The notes below the pieces were generated by a model. The model did not search any database. It saw only the letters and a list, made by a program, of their open reading frames with translations, and had not been told where the DNA came from. 20,036 nt of DNA, taken from a virus. Of this stretch, positions 14,870 through 20,036 are shown in pieces. Where the stretch lies: IMG/VR virus record IMGVR_UViG_3300027733_001684, positions 1 to 20,036 of that record; one strand, given 5' to 3'. Position numbers and translations under genes: made by a program. Positions within the stretch are counted from its first letter, which is position 1. The number at the start of each line of letters is the position of its first letter.

Positions 14870-15226
14870 TTAATTCAAAGAAATTTGTCTTTCTAATGAT
14901 TTTTTCCTGTCAATCGGTAAAACCAACTCTAATACTCCGTTCTCAACTTTACCTAAAATATCTTTTTCTCTCACATCATCAGGTATGTTATAAGATTTAA
15001 TGAAACTACCAATAAAGTGACGTGTTTTATCACCTTCAATTTTTTCATACGAAATCTTTAGTATACCATCTTTTGTTGTGATTTTTATGTCTTCCTTGGT
15101 CAAACCTGGAACACATATTGAAACTTTATATTCAGTTTCATTTTTGGCGATGTTAGTTTCAGGTGTAGATAAGAATCTGTTGTTATCTAATCCTGTAAAA
15201 AATGGGTCTTTAAATAATGTAATCAT
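14870..15226 (-). CDS. Small heat-shock protein, Hsp20/alpha-crystallin family
   Basis: The frame is open further upstream, but the start chosen is MITLFKDPFF at 15226: only from there does the protein resemble the family, and the extra 33 codons would cover the control region. The 118-residue product has the alpha-crystallin domain (about 25-110), with YKVSICVPGLTKEDIKI, the hallmark segment KVENGVLELVLP, and a C-terminal I-x-L (ISL) oligomerisation motif. These holdase chaperones bind unfolding proteins without ATP. T4-type phages of aquatic bacteria often carry Hsp20 genes. It is short because the N-terminal arm is minimal. It is divergent from the ClpC gene, with two palindromes in between. 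A GTTG box and an AGTATTTG box 21 bases apart, partly inside the first palindrome, may form its promoter. Confidence 0.93.
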   Translation of the reverse strand: MITLFKDPFFTGLDNNRFLSTPETNIAKNETEYKVSICVPGLTKEDIKITTKDGILKISYEKIEGDKTRHFIGSFIKSYNIPDDVREKDILGKVENGVLELVLPIDRKKSLERQISLN

Positions 15227-15279
15227 AGTTATATGTTTTTTTATTTTAATAACAAATACTTTACCAACATATATTTTTG

Positions 15280-15290
15280 GACAACTTGTC
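15280..15290. promoter_or_regulatory. Palindrome GACAACTTGTC, candidate operator 1
   Basis: A perfect five-base inverted repeat with a single central base. Its centre (15285) is 31 bp from the centre of operator 2, about three helical turns, placing both on the same DNA face. On the Hsp20 side it overlaps the only TTG box that could serve as -33 element, a position suited to repression. Confidence 0.5.
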
Positions 15291-15310
15291 ATTATATTTA
15301 AAAACTTTTT

Positions 15311-15321
15311 GACAATTTGTC
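15311..15321. promoter_or_regulatory. Palindrome GACAATTTGTC, candidate operator 2
   Basis: Identical to operator 1 except for the central base and sharing the upstream T run. It ends five bases before the TTTG -33 box of the ClpC promoter. The half-site does not match CIRCE, HAIR or CtsR operators. The binding protein is unknown and could be host or phage encoded. Confidence 0.5.
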
Positions 15322-15326
15322 TCACG

Positions 15327-15358
15327 TTTGTTTTTTAGTATTATTTGTGTTATGTTTG
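15327..15358 (+). promoter_or_regulatory. Host-type promoter of the ClpC-like gene
   Basis: TTTG (15327-15330), exactly 20 bases, TATGTTTG (15351-15358): a full match to the Bacteroidota consensus. It leaves a leader of about 15 bases before the ATG at 15381, and rules out the earlier in-frame ATG at 15345, which would lie inside the promoter. Confidence 0.78.
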
Positions 15359-15380
15359 TATTGAATTAAACTTATATCAT

Positions 15381-17393
15381 ATGTCAGTAGATTTTTTTGA
15401 AGATGGTCCAACCACAAACCCAAAGAAAGTTAGAAAAGGTTCTAACACCCCAATTTTAGATAACTTCTCTCGTGATCTTATTAAGATGGCCGAGGAAGGT
15501 AAGATTGACCCTATTGTTGGTAGGGACGTTGAAGTAAAAAGAATTGCACAAATTCTATCTCGTAAAAAGAAAAACAACGCAGTTATTGTTGGTGACGCTG
15601 GTGTCGGTAAATCTGCATTAGTTGAGAAACTTGCGTTAATGATTCACAAAGGTGATTGCCCAACAAATCTTTTAGATAAAAGAATTATGTCTTTGGATTT
15701 AACATCACTTGTTGCTGGAACAAAATATCGTGGTCAATTTGAAGAAAGAATTAAGGCAATTTTAAATGAGTTGGTTGAAGCACCGAACGTAATTGTTTTT
15801 ATTGATGAACTTCATACCATGGTTGGTGCAGGAAATGCGAGTGGTTCTATGGATGCCGCAAATATTCTTAAACCAGCATTAGCAAGAGGTGAAATACAAT
15901 GTATTGGTGCAACAACTTTTGATGAATTTAAAAAACACATTGAAAAAGACAGTGCGCTCGTTAGAAGATTTCAAAAAATAATCCTAAAGGAACCAACAGA
16001 GTTAGAGACAATTGAAATTTTAAAAAATCTAACAACATCATATCAAGATTTTCATAAAGTAACGTATGAGGATGGTGTAATTGAAGTAATTGTAAGGTTA
16101 GCAGGAAGATACATAACCGAAAGACAATTTCCCGATAAGGCAATTGACGTATTAGATGAATTGGGTTCTGAAAAAAGAATATCAACAAGAATTCCTGAAT
16201 CAATTGAAAAATTAAAATTTCAAATTGATGAAATCAAAGAGAAAAAAATACAAGTTGTTAAAAGTCAGAATTACGAACAAGCGGCAAAATTGAGAGACGA
16301 AGAAAAGAAAGTAGTTACTAAACTTGAAGATGAGAAATATAAATGGTCTGAAAAACAAAAAGACAATAAGATACCAATTACTATTGATAATGTTTATGAA
16401 ATCATTTCTCAAATGACAGGGGTTCCAATTAGTAAACTTGATGCAAAAGAAACTCAAAAGTTATTACAACTCGAGGATTTGTTATCTGAAAAAGTTATTG
16501 GTCAACCTGAAGCGATTTCTACAATATCAAGGTCAATCAGAAGAAATAGAGTAGGTATTAAAGACGCGAATAAACCTATTGGTTCATTCATATTCTTAGG
16601 TTCAACTGGTGTAGGTAAAACTTATCTTGCTAAAACATTAGCACAATACTTGTTTGGTGATGAAGATAAAATCATTCGTGTTGATATGAGTGAATATATG
16701 GATAGACACAACGTATCAAAATTAATTGGTTCTCCCCCAGGTTTTGTTGGGTATGATGAAGGAGGTCAGTTAACCGAGAAAGTTAAAAATAACCCCTTCT
16801 CTGTCATTTTATTTGATGAAATTGAGAAAGCACATAAAGACGTGTTCAACATACTATTACAAATTTTAGATGAAGGTCATTTAACTGATTCATTTGGTAG
16901 AAAAGTTAATTTTACAAATTGTTTGGTTATTATGACATCTAACATTGGGGCGAAACGTGTTTCTGAATTTGGTGGTGGTGTTGGATTTAGTACATCATCA
17001 AGCGAAGTTCAAAAATATGAAGTTAGAAAAACAATGATACAAAAAGCGTTGAAACAACATTTTAATCCTGAGTTTTTAAATCGTATTGATGACATAATCT
17101 TATTTAATGCACTGAACGAAGAAACATTGAAAAAAATTATTGACCTTGAAATTAATAGATTGTCGAATAGATTAAAAGATAAAGGATATAAAGTTAATTT
17201 TGATAAAACAGTCACCAATAGAGTATTTGAATTAAATTCGCAAGAAGAATATGGAGCTAGACCAGTAAAAAGAATTATTCAAAATCTTTGTGAGGATTTT
17301 TTAAGTGAAGAAATTTTAAAAGGTAATATTGTTGAGGGTAAATTAATAAATCTCAAATATAAAGACGAAAAATTAACAATCTCAAAAAAATAA
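15381..17393 (+). CDS. clpC: ClpC-type AAA+ unfoldase lacking the N-terminal domain
   Basis: The 670-residue protein is a double-ring Hsp100 unfoldase. D1 has Walker A GDAGVGKS (71-78) and Walker B VFIDE (139-143). Residues about 275-330 form a ClpC-type middle domain with a UVR-like SQNYEQAAKLRDEE segment. D2 has Walker A GSTGVGKT (407-414), Walker B VILFDE (475-480), the VGF loop (534-536) that docks ClpP in ClpC/ClpA proteins, and sensor-2 GARP (625-628). Bacterial ClpC is about 820-850 residues; the missing part is exactly the N-terminal Clp_N repeat domain that binds adaptors and substrates. The start at 15381 is set by the promoter at 15327-15358. It probably shares a transcript with the SGNH hydrolase gene 11 bases downstream. 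Cooperation with host ClpP is inference from the VGF loop. Confidence 0.95.
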   Translation: MSVDFFEDGPTTNPKKVRKGSNTPILDNFSRDLIKMAEEGKIDPIVGRDVEVKRIAQILSRKKKNNAVIVGDAGVGKSALVEKLALMIHKGDCPTNLLDKRIMSLDLTSLVAGTKYRGQFEERIKAILNELVEAPNVIVFIDELHTMVGAGNASGSMDAANILKPALARGEIQCIGATTFDEFKKHIEKDSALVRRFQKIILKEPTELETIEILKNLTTSYQDFHKVTYEDGVIEVIVRLAGRYITERQFPDKAIDVLDELGSEKRISTRIPESIEKLKFQIDEIKEKKIQVVKSQNYEQAAKLRDEEKKVVTKLEDEKYKWSEKQKDNKIPITIDNVYEIISQMTGVPISKLDAKETQKLLQLEDLLSEKVIGQPEAISTISRSIRRNRVGIKDANKPIGSFIFLGSTGVGKTYLAKTLAQYLFGDEDKIIRVDMSEYMDRHNVSKLIGSPPGFVGYDEGGQLTEKVKNNPFSVILFDEIEKAHKDVFNILLQILDEGHLTDSFGRKVNFTNCLVIMTSNIGAKRVSEFGGGVGFSTSSSEVQKYEVRKTMIQKALKQHFNPEFLNRIDDIILFNALNEETLKKIIDLEINRLSNRLKDKGYKVNFDKTVTNRVFELNSQEEYGARPVKRIIQNLCEDFLSEEILKGNIVEGKLINLKYKDEKLTISKK

Positions 17394-17404
17394 TTTTAAG
17401 TTTT

Positions 17405-18094
17405 ATGGATAAAAATTTATGGGTTTTTGGTGATTCGTTTACTTCATCGTTTAAATTACAAAAAGAAGGTAAAGTTTCGTATGATTATGTAAAATACAAA
17501 GGGTACCCACCGAAAGTTTTTTCTGAAATTATAAGTGAAACCATCAATATAAACTTAATTGATAAATCTATTGCGGGAACATGTAATCAAACAATATTTC
17601 ATTGGTTTGTTGATAATATAAATCGAATAAATGATGGTGATATTGTTATTTTTGGTTGGACCCAAAATATGAGATTTAATGCTGCAACAAAAGATAATAG
17701 ACTTTTTCCTATTTTAATTGGCGGTGCAAATGAAAAAGTTTACAATTTTATTGATGTTTCATTTGAATCATTAGTTGATTTATCAATGAATAGATTAAAA
17801 TATTCAGTTTTTTGGACTGAGGTTACCGACTACATTAAGGTCATTAATCATATTTTAAAAAATAATTTGGTTTACCATTGGACATGGGTCGACCCATCTA
17901 ACGATTATCAATTAGATAATGATGATTACCAAAAAGAATTTTATGATTTTTTAATTCCGTTTAAAAAACGTCCTTCTATTACAATTGAAACCAATAATCT
18001 TGTTGATGATTTTCATTGGGGGGAAGAGGCTCATAAAGATTTTGCGATTGAAATTTTAAAATATATCGAATTAAATAAAAATTTTAATAAATAG
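17405..18094 (+). CDS. SGNH/GDSL-family hydrolase
   Basis: The 229-residue protein shows the SGNH blocks: block I VFGDSFT with the nucleophile S11, a block with G58 and N61 (SIAGTCNQT), and block V D202-x-H204 (DDFHWGEEAH) supplying Asp and His. The length is typical of a single catalytic domain, and there is no signal peptide, so it acts in the cytoplasm or on the virion. The family removes acyl groups from sugars, lipids or cell-surface polymers; the substrate is unknown. Being a phage protein next to a lipoprotein cassette, trimming of host surface polysaccharide or virion glycan is conceivable, but nothing in the sequence proves it. It follows the ClpC gene with an 11-base gap and no promoter, so it is probably co-transcribed. 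The 179 bases after it carry the small-RNA cassette. Confidence 0.85.
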   Translation: MDKNLWVFGDSFTSSFKLQKEGKVSYDYVKYKGYPPKVFSEIISETININLIDKSIAGTCNQTIFHWFVDNINRINDGDIVIFGWTQNMRFNAATKDNRLFPILIGGANEKVYNFIDVSFESLVDLSMNRLKYSVFWTEVTDYIKVINHILKNNLVYHWTWVDPSNDYQLDNDDYQKEFYDFLIPFKKRPSITIETNNLVDDFHWGEEAHKDFAIEILKYIELNKNFNK

Positions 18095-18124
18095 TTGACT
18101 TTTTAGTAAAGTTATATATATTTA
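18095..18124 (+). promoter_or_regulatory. Host-type promoter of the small-RNA cassette
   Basis: TTG (18095-18097) begins directly after the SGNH hydrolase stop. After 19 bases follows TATATTTA (18117-18124), one change from TAnnTTTG. Transcription would start near 18130. Confidence 0.5.
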
Positions 18125-18129
18125 TATCA

Positions 18130-18230
18130 CTATAGGTTCTCTTTGTCGATAACCTTTTCGTTTCTTAAATTAAGTGGGGTTGAACCCACCGAAAGACCTT
18201 AAACCCCGACATCTCGTTGGGGTTTTTTTA
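18130..18230 (+). ncRNA. Candidate structured small RNA, about 100 nt, unknown class
   Basis: The stretch lies between a promoter-like sequence and a strong terminator and has no convincing reading frame. Three hairpins can be drawn. The first is AGGTT (18134-18138) with AACCT (18151-18155). The second is GTGGG (18174-18178) with CCCAC (18185-18189), extendable by TTAA below it with a bulge on the 3' side. The third is the terminator (18201-18225). The first loop contains TCTTT, which could pair with AAAGA in the bulge (18192-18196) as a pseudoknot. GGGGTT at 18175-18180 could instead pair with AACCCC of the terminator stem, which would make this a switchable leader rather than a free small RNA. 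It matches no riboswitch or small RNA family I recognise. Confidence 0.45.
18201..18230 (+). terminator. Intrinsic terminator of the small-RNA cassette
   Basis: A ten-pair stem (18201-18210 with 18216-18225, one G-T pair, loop ATCTC) followed by a T run. Confidence 0.92.
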
Positions 18231-18235
18231 TGGAA

Positions 18236-18267
18236 TTTGGTTTTATCGTTAAACTTTCGTATATTTA
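18236..18267 (+). promoter_or_regulatory. Host-type promoter of the lipoprotein gene
   Basis: TTTG (18236-18239), exactly 20 bases, TATATTTA (18260-18267), one change from the consensus. It starts just after the preceding terminator and leaves a leader of at most a few bases before the ATG at 18274. Confidence 0.6.
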
Positions 18268-18273
18268 CTATAT

Positions 18274-18465
18274 ATGAAAAAATTAACATTTATCTTAGCT
18301 CTTGGTGTAGCACTTACACTAACAGCATGTGGTTCAGGGTCAGCCGCAACAGAAACAACGGACTCTACAATGGCTCCTGTTGCAGATACAACTGCAGTAG
18401 TTGCTGATTCAACAGTGGCACCTGTAACAGGTGGTGAAGTAAAAACTGAAATACCACAAAAATAA
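18274..18465 (+). CDS. Small secreted lipoprotein in its own promoter-terminator cassette
   Basis: The 63-residue protein has a lipoprotein signal: MKK, a hydrophobic stretch (4-15) and the lipobox LTAC with the acylated cysteine at position 19. The 44-residue mature part is rich in Thr, Ala, Val, Asp and Ser, with an imperfect internal repeat (DSTMAPV and DSTVAPV), and looks disordered. It contains no enzyme motif. It would be anchored in an envelope membrane of the host. Small phage lipoproteins are known to block receptors and exclude competing phages, as T5 Llp does; that role is a hypothesis here. The gene has a host-type promoter seven bases upstream and a terminator just after it, with another terminator before it, so it is an independent moron-like unit likely to be expressed by the uninstructed host polymerase. 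Confidence 0.85.
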   Translation: MKKLTFILALGVALTLTACGSGSAATETTDSTMAPVADTTAVVADSTVAPVTGGEVKTEIPQK

Positions 18466-18471
18466 GAAATC

Positions 18472-18502
18472 GGGGTTGGTTTCATACTGACCCCAATTTT
18501 TT
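18472..18502 (+). terminator. Terminator after the lipoprotein gene
   Basis: GGGGTTGGT (18472-18480) pairs with ACTGACCCC (18486-18494), including two G-T pairs, with a five-base loop and AATTTTTTAA following. The next gene starts 17 bases further on without a visible promoter, so some read-through is likely. Confidence 0.82.
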
Positions 18503-18519
18503 AATTCTAAATCTCTCCT

Positions 18520-18948
18520 ATGGATAGTGTAAACGAAGCTCAGGGCGAATTAATATTATTAAGAGGGTTACCTGGTTCTGGTAAATCAACGTTAGCTAAA
18601 ATCATATTACAACTTAGAAGTACAGATGAACCTGAGGTTTTATCGGCTGATGATTTTTTTATCAACGAAAATAGTGAATACGATTTTGATTCACAAAAAA
18701 TAAAAGAAGCGCATAACTATTGTCAATTTAGATGTTCAGAAAGGATGAGACAACAAAAGGCAAGGATAGTTGTTGCAAATACTTTTACTCAAGAATGGGA
18801 AATGGACGAATATTTTAAAATGGCAGAAAGGTACAATTATCGTGTTCATACGGTGGTTGTTGAAAATAGACATGGTAATGAAAATGTTCACGGAGTTCCC
18901 GAAGATAAACTTCAACAAATGAAGAATAGATTTCAAGTTAAACTTTAA
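18520..18948 (+). CDS. P-loop kinase of the polynucleotide kinase/N4BP2-like type
   Basis: The 142-residue protein has a Walker A motif GLPGSGKST (16-24), an ADD motif (SADDFF, near 43) in the place of the substrate-binding acid, a VVANTFTQEWEM strand-loop, and the C-terminal HGVPEDKLQQMKNRFQ segment typical of the AAA_33/NEDD4-binding-protein-2 group, which is close to the 5' kinase domain of polynucleotide kinases. The likely reaction is phosphate transfer from ATP to a nucleic acid 5' end. No phosphatase domain follows, unlike T4 Pnk, which has about 300 residues. It is coupled (TAATG) to an 80-residue gene and then to an RNA ligase gene, which supports an RNA-repair role. A nucleotide or other small-molecule kinase is possible. 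Confidence 0.88.
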   Translation: MDSVNEAQGELILLRGLPGSGKSTLAKIILQLRSTDEPEVLSADDFFINENSEYDFDSQKIKEAHNYCQFRCSERMRQQKARIVVANTFTQEWEMDEYFKMAERYNYRVHTVVVENRHGNENVHGVPEDKLQQMKNRFQVKL

Positions 18949-19190
18949 TGAGTCAATTTATTTCTTCTTATGTTAAAACAATTAACCCAAAACCAAAGAT
19001 GAAATTTCACGCTAACTTACATAGAAACCAATGGTTAATATATCCATTACCTTTTGTTTATTTTTATTTTGAAACATGTCAACCCGATTCTCATGTATCA
19101 ATTTGGAAAAACAAAATGTGTGGAGTATATTTGTCCTTTAATTGGTTGAAACATACCTACAACATCGGATTTCACAAAACAATAAACTAA
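18948..19190 (+). CDS. Unknown 80-residue aromatic-rich protein between kinase and ligase
   Basis: Start and stop each overlap the neighbours by one base (TAATG on both sides), so translation is coupled to the kinase upstream and the RNA ligase downstream. The sequence is unusually rich in Tyr, Phe, Trp, His and Lys, with NRNQW-like and IYPLPFVYFYF segments, and has two cysteines. It lacks a clear signal peptide. No family is recognised. The tight coupling makes a role with the RNA-repair pair plausible. Confidence 0.75.
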   Translation: MSQFISSYVKTINPKPKMKFHANLHRNQWLIYPLPFVYFYFETCQPDSHVSIWKNKMCGVYLSFNWLKHTYNIGFHKTIN

Positions 19191-20036
19191 TGTTAGAAAT
19201 TTTAGAGAAATATTATACTGATGGTTTGTTGCATAAACAAACACATCCTACTAAAGATTTGACTATATGGAATTATTCTCCTAAAGTTCAATATGAGCGT
19301 CTTTGGGATGAAATAACTATTATGTGCCGTGGATTGGTTACCAATTCAAAAGGTGAGATTGTTGCAAGACCATTTAAGAAATTTTTTAACTACGAAGAAC
19401 ATAAACCAGAAGAAATACCTAATGAAGATTATGTGGTCTATGAAAAGATGGATGGATCGTTAGGTATTCTTTTTAATTATGAAAATGAATGGATATTATC
19501 AACACGCGGATCCTTCACATCACAACAGGCAATTAAGGGTAAAGAAATTCTTGATAAGAAATATGATGTTAGTTCATTAAGAAAAGACAACACATATTTG
19601 TTTGAAATAATTTTCAAAGAAAACCGAATAGTAGTAAATTACGGTGATGAAGAAAAGTTAGTTTTACTTGGTGCCATTCATACTGAAAGTGGAAATGAAG
19701 TTCCTGACAGTTCTTTATTCTTTATGCAAGAAGGTGGTTGGGAATTAGTAATGACATATAAAACATGGGGAGAAGGATATGATTTACTTAAAGAAGAAAT
19801 ACAAAAGGATAGAGAGGGATATGTAATTAAATTTAAGAATGGTTTTCGTATGAAAATCAAAGGGGAAGAGTATAAAAGATTACATAAAATATTAACCAAT
19901 TTTTCATCCAAAGATATTTGGGAATTATTGAGGGATGGAAAACCTATGGATGAATTTTTAGATAGGGTACCTGATGAATTTTACAAGTGGGTTAAACAAC
20001 AAGTGAGTTCTTTTGAATATGCCAAATACAGAATTG
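19190..20036 (+). CDS. rnlA: RNA ligase, T4 Rnl1 family, truncated by the window end
   Basis: The first 282 residues are present; T4 Rnl1 has 374, so about 90 are missing. The nucleotidyltransferase motifs are in order: motif I KMDGS with the AMP-accepting lysine K86, motif III-like YLFEIIFKENRIV (136-148), motif IV EGYVIK (209-214) and motif V MKIK (221-224). The upstream RGLV segment (47-50) and the ARPFKKFFNYEE segment (59-70) are also typical of Rnl1-type ligases. The enzyme seals 5'-phosphate and 3'-hydroxyl RNA ends with ATP; T4 uses it with Pnk to mend tRNA cut by host anticodon nucleases. Here it is coupled through TAATG to an 80-residue gene and the kinase gene. Ligase assignment is firm; tRNA as substrate is by analogy. 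Confidence 0.93.
   Translation, partial: MLEILEKYYTDGLLHKQTHPTKDLTIWNYSPKVQYERLWDEITIMCRGLVTNSKGEIVARPFKKFFNYEEHKPEEIPNEDYVVYEKMDGSLGILFNYENEWILSTRGSFTSQQAIKGKEILDKKYDVSSLRKDNTYLFEIIFKENRIVVNYGDEEKLVLLGAIHTESGNEVPDSSLFFMQEGGWELVMTYKTWGEGYDLLKEEIQKDREGYVIKFKNGFRMKIKGEEYKRLHKILTNFSSKDIWELLRDGKPMDEFLDRVPDEFYKWVKQQVSSFEYAKYRI

Noticed and set aside
15227-15325. N-terminal extension of the Hsp20 frame
   Set aside because: It is basic and unlike the family, and it spans the two palindromes and probable promoter, so the start at 15226 is preferred.
15345-15380. Upstream ATG of the ClpC-like gene (12 extra residues)
   Set aside because: The extra codons lie inside an exact host-type promoter and add no family similarity. 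The ATG at 15381 follows at a sensible distance.
18174-18485. Two open frames across the lipoprotein gene, one on each strand
   Set aside because: They overlap the lipoprotein gene in other frames and run through a terminator; the lipoprotein has a lipobox, promoter and terminator.
1-20036. tRNA genes, CRISPR arrays, insertion sequences, attachment sites
   Set aside because: No cloverleaf-like segment, regularly spaced repeat, transposase or integrase was seen on either strand by eye.

Overview
The window reads as part of the genome of a tailed, T4-type (contractile-tail) phage infecting a member of the Bacteroidota. The T4 lineage is shown by a large terminase, portal, prohead protease, scaffold and major capsid protein in the T4 order 17-20-21-22-23, all on the minus strand. 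The Bacteroidota host is inferred from four points: exact or near matches to the host promoter type (TTTG or TTG, 19-21 bases, TAnnTTTG) in five places; A/T-rich gene starts without Shine-Dalgarno sequences; a small ribosomal protein bS21 of Bacteroidota type; and strong AT bias. No integrase, tRNA, CRISPR array or insertion sequence is visible.

Layout. Bases 1-15226 are almost entirely minus-strand genes, so transcription runs right to left. From the right: a minimal small heat-shock protein, two KTSC-domain proteins and a nucleotidyltransferase (15226-13493). Next comes a four-gene unit of unknown, probably virion-related proteins (13422-9474), bounded by a promoter-like GTATTTATA element and a strong terminator. 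Then follow terminase, portal, a helical protein in the T4 gp67/68 position, a 141-residue unknown, protease, scaffold, capsid protein and a 108-residue unknown with its own promoter element and terminator. The GTATTTATA element recurs in the intergenic gaps in gene-sense orientation and is a candidate late promoter. One gene breaks the strand pattern: bS21 lies on the plus strand inside the head cluster, with a host-type promoter. It converges on its neighbour so tightly that the two genes overlap inside a shared bidirectional terminator.

Bases 15381-20036 run left to right. They encode a ClpC-type unfoldase lacking the N-terminal adaptor domain but keeping a probable ClpP-docking loop, and an SGNH hydrolase. 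These are followed by a free-standing small-RNA cassette, a free-standing small-lipoprotein cassette, and a translationally coupled set of P-loop kinase, 80-residue unknown and T4 Rnl1-type RNA ligase (cut by the window end). The divergent Hsp20/ClpC intergenic region carries two near-identical palindromes, GACAA-N-TTGTC, 31 bp apart.

Together, the minus strand mostly builds and fills the head. The plus strand and bS21 look like host-takeover functions driven by host-type promoters: ribosome remodelling, protein quality control or proteolysis, envelope modification, and RNA repair. The points most worth following are the bS21 gene without a Shine-Dalgarno sequence, the N-domain-less ClpC with its paired-palindrome control region, the recurrent late-promoter candidate, and the two promoter-to-terminator cassettes near 18.1-18.5 kb.
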